From Variovorax sp. Sphag1AA (GTDB lineage Bacteria; Pseudomonadota; Gammaproteobacteria; Burkholderiales; Burkholderiaceae_C): DNA of 64,000 nucleotides. This document shows positions 17,577 to 26,790 of this stretch, piece by piece. The number at the start of each line of letters is the position of its first letter. The first letter of the stretch is position 1. Location of the stretch: the NCBI RefSeq assembly GCF_014192575.1, contig NZ_JACHYC010000001.1:992001-1056000 (forward strand), given 5' to 3'. The translations under genes were made by a program, and so were the position numbers. The notes beneath the pieces are model-generated. The model did no database searches. It saw nothing but the letters and a program-made list of their open reading frames with translations, and was not told the origin of the DNA.

Positions 17577-20500
17577 TCGAGTGTGACCAGTTCGCCCTGC
17601 CCCGTGAGGAATGCCGCGCGCACGGTTTCGCCGGGATAGGCTTCCTGCACCGCGTCGCGGTATCGATTCAGTTGCGCGATGAGGGTTGCATCGCGCTCGG
17701 GTCGGGCCGCGGATTTGTAGTCGAGCACCCACCACGCACCGCTTTCCCGATGCCGCACCAGCCGATCGATGCGCAGGACCTGTCCCTCATGGACCAGCGT
17801 GACCTCATTGCCGTGCCAGTCCAGCGCGTCGATTTCCCATGCCCACGCGCCCGCGCCGGAGCGAATACGCTGCGCCATGACGGCCGCCGCGCGGGTCGCC
17901 GGCAGATCGAGCATGAACTCGCGTGCGGCCGCCCGCAGGTGCTCCATCGGCAGCGGCGCGCCAGGCTGCGTCCATTCGAGCAGCCGGTGCATGGCCTGTC
18001 CGAGTGCAGATGCACGGCTGTCGGCACTTCGCACCATGGGTGCCGACGACCTTACCGGCGGCTCTTTCGTCAGCGCCGGCAGATTCAGCATCTCGAACGA
18101 TGAAGGCGCAGATTCGGTCGCGACGTCCACCGACGTCGGCACATCGTCTATTGGCCCGCAGAGGCCCTCGAGCCTCGCCCACCAACTGCGACCATTGGCC
18201 CGCGCGGCGGCGACGGCGGAAACCACCAATGCCTCCCGCGCGCGCGTGGTCGCCACATAGAGCCCGTTGATCTCTTCGCGATGCCTTGCCGCCTGCTCTT
18301 CCGCAAGGTCATCTGCCGCGCAGGCCGGTGGATTCTTCTCGCTCGCGATGAACACGAAGCGCTCCGGCGCGGGGGCGTGACCCGGCCATTTGACGAGGAC
18401 GCCCATGGTCTGCGCACGTTGCGCCGAAGCGTCCGTGTCGAGCATGAGGACGACCCTGGCCTCGAGGCCCTTGGCGCCATGGACCGTGAGAAGCTGCACC
18501 GCATCGGTCACCGACACCGATGGTGCCCGAACACCGCCGGCGCGCAATGCACGCACGAAGCCATACGGCGTCGCGAAGCGCGCACCATCGAGTTCGAGCG
18601 AGGCCGCAAGCAATCCCCGCAGGTTGGCAACAACGGTCGAACGCATGGCCGCCGGCGCAGCGGCCGCAAAAGTCGAGAGGACATCAGCGTCATGGAAGAT
18701 CGCGCTCAGCGCATCGTGCGGCGGCAACGTCTGCAGCCATTGCTGCCACTCGCGCAGTTGTGGACCGATGCCCGCCAACGGCGTCGGCCAATCAGACTCC
18801 TGCAGCAGGTCGAACCAGCTCTGGCGGGCTTCACGTTGACGACGTGCAATCTGCACCAGGGCCTCGTCATCGAGGCTCCACAGCGGCGACTTCAGCGCGC
18901 GCGCGAGCGAAAGATCGTGGTCTGGCGACACCAGCGCATCGATGAGGGCAACCACGTCCTGCACTTCCGGCGCATCGTTGAGCTCGTTCTTTTCCGGCTG
19001 CTGAACCGCGATGTGCAGCTTGCGCAATTCGTCCTGCATCAAAGAGAGGCGGCTGCGCCGTCGTGCGAGCACCATGATCTGGCTGGGCGCGAGGCCTTCA
19101 TTGATGCGCGCGGCGATCCATCGCGCGGCTTGCTGGCATTCCTTCTGCAGGAGCTTTTCTTCCGGCAAGAGCCGCGGCGTGGTCAAGCTGTCGCGCCACG
19201 AAGGCGCAGGCTCAGCCGTCACATCGTCTGAAGACGCCGCCGCAACCGCATCGCGCCCGATCAGCGGAAGCTTGACCGTTCGCCCCGCGACGCCGGACTC
19301 GGTCGTGTGATCGCGAAAGCCGCTGAACTCACCAGCCTGCTGCGCCTCCTGCATCGCGGCATTCACGAGGCCGATCACCGCCTGCGCGTTGCGATGGGTG
19401 TGGTCGCAGTTGAGCAGATCTCCGCCAAGGCCCTGCTGCACGAACTCCTTCGCCGCAATGAAAACCTGCGGCTCGGCCCGGCGGAAGCGATAGATGCTCT
19501 GCTTGGGGTCACCGACGATGAACACCCCCGGGCGCCGCGCACCCGCGCCGGCATAGCTGCCGAGCCAGCCGTTGAGTGCCTGCCATTGGAGCGGATTCGT
19601 GTCCTGGAACTCGTCGATGAGCAAGTGCCGCACACCCGCATCGAGGCGCTCCTGCACCCATCCCCAGAGTTCCGCATTGCCCAGCAGCATGTGCGCTGCC
19701 TGTTCGACATCGTTCATGTCGACCCAGCCGTTGGCGAGCTTGACTTCCGCGAAGCACTTGGCGAGCAACCGCGTGAGACGCGCCATGCGTTGCTGGTAGA
19801 GCCATGCCTCATGCTGCGCGCGTGCGGCGCAGTACTGCAGCACGCGCTCCTGCGCTGCACGTACATCTTCGATGCCCGCGAGCTTCTCTCCGAATTTGCG
19901 CGGCTCCCCTTTCTGCGTGAGCAGGGCGTCGAGAACACCCTCGGCCTGGCCGTCGCTCACCGCCTGCTCCAACTCGACGCCGCGCCGCGAAAAGGTCGGT
20001 GCGCTCGCGCGACCGAGCGCGCGCGCCGCGGCCAATAGCATGCCGCGCCAGGCCGGGTCGCGAAGCAGGAGGTCGTCGGGTGAATCCGAACCCGAGAAGG
20101 CGGGATACATCGCCTGCATCGGCGTCACCGCGCCATCGACCGCGTCGTGCGCTTCTGCGAGCGCGAACTCGACACGGCGCGTCAGCGCTTCGTCGAGCGC
20201 CTTGGCGACCTGCGACCGGCCATATCTCGCGACCAGCGCACGGTAGTCCGCGGAAGCCTCCGTGTCCGTCGTCACTGCCGCATAGAACGGACGCCAGACG
20301 CGCACGCGCGCCTCTGCATCGTCTTCGAGCAACTGGTAGTTGGCGGGCAGCCGCAAGCGTTCCAGCACCGCGACCGGCGCATTGCGCAGCAGCCCGGCGA
20401 ACCATGCGTGGAAGGTGCGGAACTGCACCGGGCGGCCGTGCCCCAGGAGCTCGCGATAGAGCCCCTTCAGCCGTGGCGCCGCGGCCAATGCGGCCTCGGG

Positions 20501-20818
20501 CGATATCCCGCGCATCCTCAGCTCCGGCACCAGTTCTTCTACCGGTTGCCCCGCGAATTTCTCGAGCCACTGGTCTAGACGCTCGCGCATCTCGCCGGCA
20601 GCCTTCTTCGTGAAAGTGATCGCGAGGATCTCATGCGGGGCGCAGGCCGCATCGCCTTGCTCGAGCAACGCACGAAGGATGCGCGACACCAACATCCACG
20701 TCTTGCCGGCACCAGCGCAGGCCTCGACCGCAACCGACCGGCGCGGATCGCACGCGATCTCGTAGAAGCGCTCGCGCGAAACATGGACGCCGTTGTGTTC
20801 GTACGCGGGAGCGGTCAT
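17573..20818 (-). CDS. addA: AddA-type UvrD helicase/exonuclease
   Basis: 1081 aa, helicase-nuclease subunit for processing double-strand breaks and loading RecA. Walker A is EACAGAGKTWMLV near residue 35. ITFTKKAAGEMRERL, the Walker B region LLIDEFQDTNPLQW, VGDPKQSIYRFRRAEP and LLTVHGAKGLEARVV (motif V) follow. The C-terminal PD-(D/E)XK nuclease shows WWVLDYKSA and QLNRYRDAV. ATGA overlaps link it to addB upstream and the flavoprotein downstream. No recB, recC or recD is seen in this window. It could also be called simply a UvrD-like exonuclease; the pairing with an AddB-like gene supports AddA. Confidence 0.9.
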   Translation of the reverse strand: MTAPAYEHNGVHVSRERFYEIACDPRRSVAVEACAGAGKTWMLVSRILRALLEQGDAACAPHEILAITFTKKAAGEMRERLDQWLEKFAGQPVEELVPELRMRGISPEAALAAAPRLKGLYRELLGHGRPVQFRTFHAWFAGLLRNAPVAVLERLRLPANYQLLEDDAEARVRVWRPFYAAVTTDTEASADYRALVARYGRSQVAKALDEALTRRVEFALAEAHDAVDGAVTPMQAMYPAFSGSDSPDDLLLRDPAWRGMLLAAARALGRASAPTFSRRGVELEQAVSDGQAEGVLDALLTQKGEPRKFGEKLAGIEDVRAAQERVLQYCAARAQHEAWLYQQRMARLTRLLAKCFAEVKLANGWVDMNDVEQAAHMLLGNAELWGWVQERLDAGVRHLLIDEFQDTNPLQWQALNGWLGSYAGAGARRPGVFIVGDPKQSIYRFRRAEPQVFIAAKEFVQQGLGGDLLNCDHTHRNAQAVIGLVNAAMQEAQQAGEFSGFRDHTTESGVAGRTVKLPLIGRDAVAAASSDDVTAEPAPSWRDSLTTPRLLPEEKLLQKECQQAARWIAARINEGLAPSQIMVLARRRSRLSLMQDELRKLHIAVQQPEKNELNDAPEVQDVVALIDALVSPDHDLSLARALKSPLWSLDDEALVQIARRQREARQSWFDLLQESDWPTPLAGIGPQLREWQQWLQTLPPHDALSAIFHDADVLSTFAAAAPAAMRSTVVANLRGLLAASLELDGARFATPYGFVRALRAGGVRAPSVSVTDAVQLLTVHGAKGLEARVVLMLDTDASAQRAQTMGVLVKWPGHAPAPERFVFIASEKNPPACAADDLAEEQAARHREEINGLYVATTRAREALVVSAVAAARANGRSWWARLEGLCGPIDDVPTSVDVATESAPSSFEMLNLPALTKEPPVRSSAPMVRSADSRASALGQAMHRLLEWTQPGAPLPMEHLRAAAREFMLDLPATRAAAVMAQRIRSGAGAWAWEIDALDWHGNEVTLVHEGQVLRIDRLVRHRESGAWWVLDYKSAARPERDATLIAQLNRYRDAVQEAYPGETVRAAFLTGQGELVTLE

Positions 20819-23364
20819 GGCTGGCCCTCCCAGAAGTCCTTTCGGCAGAGGCCGCGCGCGGTGCAATGCTCGCAGACCTGCCCTTCGCCGAGCGCCGGGA
20901 GCGGCGCGCCCTCGGCAATGCGTCCGAGATCGCCCATCACGCCCTCCACCAACGCATCGCGGGCCTCCACGATGTCCTTCTGCTCGTAGGTTTGCGTGCC
21001 GGAAGACCTTTCGCCGACATTCACGTAAGCGGCCCGCAACGTGTCGTCCGGGAAAAGCGCAGCGTAGAACGCGAGCTGCGTGTCTTCGTACGGGTCCTTC
21101 ACGCGTTCGCGTGTCTTGTCGGCTGACTCGGTCTTGTAGTCGATCACGAACGCCCGGCCATCCGGCGTTGCATCGACGCGATCCAGGCGTCCAACGAGCT
21201 TGATGCGTGCCAGCGGCACTTCCTTCCACGGCTCGGATTCAACGAACACCGCCCCTTCCCCAGCCTCATGGCCCGCAAGCCAGGTCAGGTAGCCATCGCG
21301 CGTCGCGGGCCACGCGGCCGCGAACGGCAGGAACTCGGCCTCGGACAAACCGAATTCTCGGGTCGCTTGCTCTTCGGCTACAGCCATCATGTTGCGGCGC
21401 ACTTGCGGGTCCGGGGTTGGATCATTCTTCAGCGCCTCATGGAAGTGGCCAAGCACCGCGTGCAGCCAGTTGCCGAAGTCGCGCTTGTCGAGTTCGGCGT
21501 CCAGTTCGTCACTGCTTCGCAGGCCGAGTTGTCTCAGGGCGAAGAATCTGTAGGGGCAACGGCGCAGGTCTTCGTAGGCGGTCGAAGACAGGGTGGCCGG
21601 CATGAGCGTGTTTCCCCGCGGCCGGGGATGAAGCGTCGGCTTCGTCTCGACTTGCACGGCCTTGCGCGGGTCGACCGCATCTTCGGCCGCGCCGTCGAGA
21701 TGAAGGATCTGTACGAGCGGACTCGGCCGCACCGGCTCGCCACTCGCATCGAACTGGCGCCAGAGCACGTCGCAATGCGGCGCGCTCATCGCAACAGCCC
21801 AACCACCCCGCTGTGCAGCCTCCAGGGCATCGCGTGAAGGCAGCGCCAGAGCTTCGCGCTGTGCCGCGCTCCAGTCGCCGGCCGGTTCGGGCGATGCCGG
21901 CAGACGTTGATCGTCGCAGCCCGGCACCACGACGGCAGCGAACGCTCGCCCCAGCAGATGGTGAAGCGGGAGGATCACGACCTGAAGAGACTCGGATTCA
22001 TCGGGGGCCAGCACGAAGCTTGCGGCCTCGAGCACATCGCGTACCCAAGCCGTGAATTCGACGAGCGTGCATCGCGGGCCGCGGAGTTCGCCCGGCTCGG
22101 CGTCCAGGTGCAATGCGGAGATCGCCTCCAACCCGGCGACGTCGCTTACCAGGCCGAGCCATTGGCCTGAGGCATCGAGCAGCGCGCGCACGTCGACGAG
22201 CCACTCACCCAGTGGTCGAAGACGCGCCAGCGTTGCGCGCATCGCCTCAATGGATTCGGTGAAAGGACGCAGCGCCTCGTCCTGCGGCTTCGAGCTGGCG
22301 GCCACGAATGCGCACCAGCTGCGCCAATCACGCATACCCCGGTCGCGCAGGCGTGCCTCGAGCGAAAGCACCGCGCCGCGATCGAAGACTTCGACGTGCT
22401 TGAGCCAATCCAGGACCTGGTCGCTGCCTGCATCGTGGACGCACGCACGCAAAGCGCTCATCAGGCCGGCCGCCGCGCGCGTGGTCGACAGCTTCCAGCC
22501 GGTCTCGTCGTGCGGCACAACGCCATGCGCCGTGAGATGGGCACTGATACGACGAGTCAGCGCGCGGTCTGTCGCCACCAAAGCGACCGGCGCGCGACCT
22601 TCCGACAAGTGGCGCAGCACAGAGGCGGCCGCCCGTGCGGCTTCGTCTTCTGGGTCGGCGGCTGGGTGAAGGCCGACGTGCGAAGGCGCATCTTTCGTCA
22701 CCAGCGGAAGATGCAGGCAGCGGTCGCCGAAGCGCTCCGCCAGCTTCCGGATGAGCGGATCCGGCTGCAGGCCGTCGAGAACGATGAGTTGATCCACCTG
22801 CGCCAAGGCGCCGGGAGCGAAGAGGACGTCAGTCGCATAGCCCGAGCTTCCCGCCCAGGCAAGCGCGACACCGTTCAGCGCGCTCTCCACGTCGAACCAT
22901 TCGGAGCCCCGCCCGGCCTCGATCGAATCGCGCACTCGCTGCATCCATGCCACGCGGTCGGCAGGCAACTCGGCCGCGGCCAGCGGCGACAGTTGCAGCG
23001 CAATCTCGACGAGGCGTCCCGCCAATGCATTGCGCGATGCGCCGAAGCCCGCTCTCGCCAGAAGCGATTGCGCGGTGAGAAGGTCGCGCGCCATGTCGAA
23101 GGCGATGTCGTCGGTGTCGGGCACGAAGCCGCCGATGCTCCGCGCCCAGTTGCGGGTCGTCTCGAAGCGCGGCGCGAACCCCGACGCGCCATGAGTCGCC
23201 CACATGCCGCGCGCAACCTGCATGAGTTGCGCGTACGGCACCAGGACCACGGTGCGGGCGGGATGAAGGCCCTGCCCGGCCAGCATTCGCGCGATGCGGA
23301 CGACGATGCCGCGGTCGGAGTCGCACCAAAGCGCGTGCGCGGGATGGTGCTCAGCAGGATTCAT
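20815..23364 (-). CDS. addB: AddB-type PD-(D/E)XK nuclease
   Basis: 849 aa from the ATG at 23364. The N-terminal half resembles an inactivated helicase. The C-terminal nuclease has GRLDRVDATPDGRAFVIDYKTE and QLAFYAALF. Iron-sulfur-type cysteines flank it: RRCPYRFFALRQLGL before and CEHCTARGLC at the end, as in AddB. The stop overlaps the addA start (ATGA). The start is uncertain: GTG 23418, ATG 23400 and ATG 23364 are all in frame and none has a good Shine-Dalgarno sequence. I chose the one nearest the conserved part. The trxA gene is divergent. Confidence 0.82.
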   Translation of the reverse strand: MNPAEHHPAHALWCDSDRGIVVRIARMLAGQGLHPARTVVLVPYAQLMQVARGMWATHGASGFAPRFETTRNWARSIGGFVPDTDDIAFDMARDLLTAQSLLARAGFGASRNALAGRLVEIALQLSPLAAAELPADRVAWMQRVRDSIEAGRGSEWFDVESALNGVALAWAGSSGYATDVLFAPGALAQVDQLIVLDGLQPDPLIRKLAERFGDRCLHLPLVTKDAPSHVGLHPAADPEDEAARAAASVLRHLSEGRAPVALVATDRALTRRISAHLTAHGVVPHDETGWKLSTTRAAAGLMSALRACVHDAGSDQVLDWLKHVEVFDRGAVLSLEARLRDRGMRDWRSWCAFVAASSKPQDEALRPFTESIEAMRATLARLRPLGEWLVDVRALLDASGQWLGLVSDVAGLEAISALHLDAEPGELRGPRCTLVEFTAWVRDVLEAASFVLAPDESESLQVVILPLHHLLGRAFAAVVVPGCDDQRLPASPEPAGDWSAAQREALALPSRDALEAAQRGGWAVAMSAPHCDVLWRQFDASGEPVRPSPLVQILHLDGAAEDAVDPRKAVQVETKPTLHPRPRGNTLMPATLSSTAYEDLRRCPYRFFALRQLGLRSSDELDAELDKRDFGNWLHAVLGHFHEALKNDPTPDPQVRRNMMAVAEEQATREFGLSEAEFLPFAAAWPATRDGYLTWLAGHEAGEGAVFVESEPWKEVPLARIKLVGRLDRVDATPDGRAFVIDYKTESADKTRERVKDPYEDTQLAFYAALFPDDTLRAAYVNVGERSSGTQTYEQKDIVEARDALVEGVMGDLGRIAEGAPLPALGEGQVCEHCTARGLCRKDFWEGQP

Positions 23365-23493
23365 GGGAGGTGTGGGAAGCGCTTTGGCTATCGGAGCCAT
23401 AGCTTGTGCGCCGGGCACGCCGGAACTTGGTTTCTGTCACAATGACCCGCACTTTAGCTGCACCGAAACTCTCAGCGCAGAAGGACACATCCC

Positions 23494-23826
23494 ATGGCCA
23501 GCGATCTCATCAAACACATCTCCGACTCTTCTTTCGAAGCCGACGTGCTCAAGTCCGGCAAGCCTGTGCTCGTGGATTACTGGGCCGAATGGTGCGGCCC
23601 CTGCAAGATGATCGCGCCGATCCTCGATGAAGTCTCCAGCACCTACGAAGGCAAGCTGCAGATCGCCAAGATGAATGTCGACGAGAACCGCGACATTCCC
23701 GCCAAGTTCGGCATCCGCGGCATCCCCACCCTGATGCTGTTCAAGGATGGCCAGCTCGCAGCCACCAAGGTCGGCGCGATGAGCAAGGCGCAATTGACCG
23801 CCTTCATCGACCAGCAGCTCGCCTGA
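23494..23826 (+). CDS. trxA: Thioredoxin 1
   Basis: 110-aa cytosolic disulfide reductant. The active site is WCGPCK (Cys34/Cys37), the cis-Pro is in RGIPTLMLF, and the length is standard. AAGGA precedes the ATG at 23494. It is monocistronic: divergent from addB, and followed by a strong terminator before rho. A short inverted repeat GTCA-caa-TGAC lies upstream at about 23434-23444; its role is unknown. Confidence 0.98.
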   Translation: MASDLIKHISDSSFEADVLKSGKPVLVDYWAEWCGPCKMIAPILDEVSSTYEGKLQIAKMNVDENRDIPAKFGIRGIPTLMLFKDGQLAATKVGAMSKAQLTAFIDQQLA

Positions 23827-23839
23827 AAAGAGCTCCCCG

Positions 23840-23872
23840 GCCGCCAGCGCGCAATGCGTTGGCGGCTTTTTT
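23840..23872 (+). terminator. Intrinsic terminator of trxA
   Basis: GCCGCCAGCGC and GCGTTGGCGGC pair (11 bp with one G-U) around a short loop and are followed by six T, starting 13 bases after the trxA stop. Confidence 0.9.
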
Positions 23873-23933
23873 CCTGTCATAATCCCCCACAGATCACCGG
23901 CCCTTTCAGGGACCCGGTTCGAGTTCCCCGGTT

Positions 23934-23956
23934 TGTGAGGCATCTCTCGCCTCACA
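23934..23956 (+). promoter_or_regulatory. Hairpin in the rho leader
   Basis: TGTGAGGC and GCCTCACA form a perfect 8-bp stem with a 7-base loop (ATCTCTC), 50 bases before the rho ATG. The flanking leader is C-rich and poor in G (runs of CCCCC and CCCCCC), which is the kind of sequence Rho binds. Rho is known to autoregulate through its leader in E. coli, so this is a candidate for the same control. Confidence 0.4.
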
Positions 23957-24005
23957 TCAAACCTCCCCCCTCGTTTTGACAGCTATCCCCGCAAGGGGTC
24001 GTTCC

Positions 24006-25271
24006 ATGCACTTAAACGAACTCAAGGCACTTCACGTCTCCGAAGTCCTCAAGCAGGCCGAGGCCCTGGAGATCGAAAACGTCGGTCGCATGCGCAAGCA
24101 GGAACTGATGTTCGCGATCATCAAGAAGCGTGCGAAGGCCGGCGAACAGGTCTTTGCCGATGGCGTGCTTGAAATCCTGCCCGACGGCTTCGGATTCCTG
24201 CGCAGCCCCGACACCAGCTTCACTGCGAGCACGGACGACATCTACATCTCGCCCAGCCAGGTACGCCGCTTCAACCTGCACACCGGCGACATGATCGAAG
24301 GCGAAGTGCGCACGCCCAAGGACGGCGAGCGCTACTTTGCGCTGACCAAGCTCGACAAGGTCAACGACGGCCCGCCGGAAGCGAACAAGCACAAGGTCAT
24401 GTTCGAGAACCTGACCCCGCTGTTTCCGAAGCAGTTGATGCGCCTCGAACGCGACAACTTCAAGGGCGACGAGAACATCACGGGCCGGATCATCGACATC
24501 ATTGCCCCGATCGGCAAAGGCCAGCGCGCATTGCTCGTGGCCCCACCCAAGAGTGGCAAGACGGTCATGATGCAGCACATCGCGCACGCGATCAGCGCCA
24601 ACTACCCCGAGGTGCACATGATGGTGCTGCTCGTGGACGAGCGGCCTGAAGAAGTGACCGAGATGCAGCGCACCGTCAAGGGCGAAGTCATTGCCTCGAC
24701 CTTCGACGAACCTGCAGCGCGCCACGTGCACGTCGCCGAAATGGTGATCGAGCGCGCCAAGCGACTGGTCGAACTCAAGAAGGACGTGGTGATCCTGCTC
24801 GACTCGATCACCCGCCTCGCCCGCGCCTACAACAACGTGGTGCCATCGTCCGGCAAGGTGCTGACCGGCGGTGTGGACTCCAACGCGCTGCAGCGCCCCA
24901 AGCGCTTCCTCGGCGCGGCACGCAATGTGGAAGAAGGCGGCTCGCTGACGATCATCGGCACCGCCCTGATCGACACAGGCAGCCGCATGGACGAAGTGAT
25001 CTTCGAAGAGTTCAAGGGCACCGGCAACTCTGAAATCCACCTCGACCGACGCCTCTACGAAAAGCGCGTCTTCCCATCGATCCAGCTCAACCGCAGCGGC
25101 ACCCGTCGCGAAGAACTGCTGTTGCCGCCCGAGATCCTGCAGAAGACCCGGATCCTCCGTCAGCTCATGTACAACATGGACGAGATCGAGGCGATGGAGC
25201 TGATGCTCAAGAACATGAAGGCCACCAAGACCAATGTCGAGTTTTTCGACATGATGCGTCGCGGCGGCTGA
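24006..25271 (+). CDS. rho: Transcription termination factor Rho
   Basis: Hexameric RNA helicase that ends transcription. At 421 aa it is near the E. coli length. The start [15 protein letters not shown] at 24006 is the standard N-terminus. The cold-shock-like primary RNA site shows [13 protein letters not shown] and [12 protein letters not shown]. Walker A is APPKSGKT (K185) and Walker B is [17 protein letters not shown]; the Q- and R-loop region follows. It is separated from trxA by a terminator. It ends directly against a convergent oxidoreductase gene with no room for a terminator hairpin. Confidence 0.98.
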   Translation: MHLNELKALHVSEVLKQAEALEIENVGRMRKQELMFAIIKKRAKAGEQVFADGVLEILPDGFGFLRSPDTSFTASTDDIYISPSQVRRFNLHTGDMIEGEVRTPKDGERYFALTKLDKVNDGPPEANKHKVMFENLTPLFPKQLMRLERDNFKGDENITGRIIDIIAPIGKGQRALLVAPPKSGKTVMMQHIAHAISANYPEVHMMVLLVDERPEEVTEMQRTVKGEVIASTFDEPAARHVHVAEMVIERAKRLVELKKDVVILLDSITRLARAYNNVVPSSGKVLTGGVDSNALQRPKRFLGAARNVEEGGSLTIIGTALIDTGSRMDEVIFEEFKGTGNSEIHLDRRLYEKRVFPSIQLNRSGTRREELLLPPEILQKTRILRQLMYNMDEIEAMELMLKNMKATKTNVEFFDMMRRGG

Positions 25272-26333
25272 TCAGCGCGTCGGCAAAGCCCGCCCTTCGG
25301 TGGCGCTTTGTCGGCCAAGGTCGAGCAACTCCATCAGCTCGACCGCCTGCTCCGGCGAGACCGGATTCGGGCCATTTCCCAGAATCGCATCGCGCAACGC
25401 GGCGTAGTAGGCGACGTAGTTGCCCGCCTTCGTCGGCAGCTTGCGCGTCTGCATGCGGCCGTCGGCGGCACACAGCGTGAGCTCACCGTCGATCGGATCT
25501 GCCCCCCATGCAGCATCCGCAGGGCGCCCACCTGCACGCAGGGCGTCTTCCTGCGGGTCCACGCCACGCTTGACGTAGCTGCCCCGCGTGCCGTGGACGA
25601 TGTAGCGGGGTGCTGCATGCGCAGCCAGGGTCGTCGCATGAAGCACGACCCGAAGCGGCGCGTGTGAGCCGGACTCGTAGCGCAACACGGCATGAAAGTA
25701 GTCTTCGACGAGCGCACCGTCGCGCAGGACCGCGCTGTCGAGCTGCAACGCATCGGGACGACCAAACAATTGCACCGTCTGGTCGACGAGGTGGGAACCC
25801 AGATCGACCCAAAGCCCGGCACCCGGCACCGGCTGCTCACGCCAGCGCGCCCGGACCTCGGGGCGAAAACGGTCGAAATGCGACTCGAAGTACACCGGTC
25901 GCCCCAGTTCGCCGCTCGCAAGAACGTCCCGCAACGTTAGGAAGTCGGAGTCGAATCGCCGGTTCTGATAGACGGAAAGCACCCTGCCCTGGCGCTCGGC
26001 CAGCGCCGCCAGCTCGCGCGCCTGTCCCGCATCGAGGGTGAATGGCTTGTCCACGACCACGTGCTTGCCAGCGGAGAGCGCAGCCTTGGCGACCGGATGG
26101 TGCTGGGCGTTGGGTGTCGCGACGACGACCAGATCGATGTCGGTTCGGCGCAACAGCGCGTCCACGTCCGGGACTACGTCCACGTCCGGCCAGTCCACAT
26201 GTACTTTGTGGGGCTGGGAGCTTGCCACGGCACCAAGCACCAGACCGGGTACGGCTGACAGCACCGGTGCGTGAAAGGTCTGACCGGCAAATCCATAGCC
26301 GACAAGGCCGGCACGAAGGGTAGTTTGGGGCAT
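25272..26333 (-). CDS. Gfo/Idh/MocA family oxidoreductase
   Basis: 353 aa. The N-terminal Rossmann motif is [17 protein letters not shown]. The catalytic Lys sits in VVDKPFT (the family's EKP region). The C-terminal alpha/beta domain has [21 protein letters not shown], with the conserved Asp and His of the family. It is probably a soluble NAD(P)-dependent sugar or polyol dehydrogenase like YdgJ; substrate unknown. It stands alone, converging on rho and diverging from rpmE2, and so separates the usual rho-rpmE neighbours. Confidence 0.9.
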   Translation of the reverse strand: MPQTTLRAGLVGYGFAGQTFHAPVLSAVPGLVLGAVASSQPHKVHVDWPDVDVVPDVDALLRRTDIDLVVVATPNAQHHPVAKAALSAGKHVVVDKPFTLDAGQARELAALAERQGRVLSVYQNRRFDSDFLTLRDVLASGELGRPVYFESHFDRFRPEVRARWREQPVPGAGLWVDLGSHLVDQTVQLFGRPDALQLDSAVLRDGALVEDYFHAVLRYESGSHAPLRVVLHATTLAAHAAPRYIVHGTRGSYVKRGVDPQEDALRAGGRPADAAWGADPIDGELTLCAADGRMQTRKLPTKAGNYVAYYAALRDAILGNGPNPVSPEQAVELMELLDLGRQSATEGRALPTR

Positions 26334-26367
26334 GGCTCAAAGCCTCTGGCGCAGAAAAAGGCCAGTA

Positions 26368-26376
26368 TGCGATAAT
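26368..26376 (+). promoter_or_regulatory. Extended -10 promoter of rpmE2
   Basis: TGC-GATAAT is an extended -10 element, predicting a start near 26383 and a leader of about 69 bases. The leader contains a perfect 6-bp hairpin CGCGGC-gttgt-GCCGCG at 26400-26416. No good -35 is seen. Confidence 0.5.
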
Positions 26377-26451
26377 TGCGGGCTTCGCGAAAAGTGCACC
26401 GCGGCGTTGTGCCGCGTCGTTGTGGCTCTCGCATCGACCAAAGGAAACACC

Positions 26452-26709
26452 ATGAAAGAAGGCATTCACCCGAACTACCGTGAAGTTCTGTTCGTCGACC
26501 TGTCGAACGGCTTCAAGTTCGTGACGCGCTCGTGCGTCAACACCAAGGAAACCGGCAAGACCGACGATGGTCGTGAACTGCCTCTGTTCAAGCTCGATAC
26601 CTCGAGCGAATCGCATCCGTTCTACACCGGCACGCAGAAGTCGGTCGACAACATGGGCGGCCGCGTCGAGAAATTCCGCAACCGCTTCGGCAAGACGGCC
26701 TCCAAGTAA
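26452..26709 (+). CDS. rpmE2: 50S ribosomal protein L31, type B
   Basis: 85 aa starting [16 protein letters not shown], with the insert typical of type B L31 ([20 protein letters not shown]) and the end NRFGKTASK. It has only one Cys (RSCVNT), so it lacks the CxxC zinc site of type A L31 and is the zinc-independent form. AAGGAAA lies six to eight bases before the ATG at 26452. An in-frame ATG at 26332 is rejected because it runs through the promoter and leader. An intrinsic terminator follows. Confidence 0.96.
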   Translation: MKEGIHPNYREVLFVDLSNGFKFVTRSCVNTKETGKTDDGRELPLFKLDTSSESHPFYTGTQKSVDNMGGRVEKFRNRFGKTASK

Positions 26710-26729
26710 GGAAGGCGCTTCCGAGTCGA

Positions 26730-26760
26730 GGGCAGCCCGGGTTACCGCGCTGCCCTTTTT
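26730..26760 (+). terminator. Intrinsic terminator of rpmE2
   Basis: GGGCAG and CTGCCC close a hairpin with a GC-rich loop, followed by TTTTTCTTT. A second small hairpin GGAAG-gcg-CTTCC (26710-26722) begins right after the stop codon. Confidence 0.85.
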
Positions 26761-26790
26761 CTTTCCCAACGAGCACGCTCCCTTCCCGAG

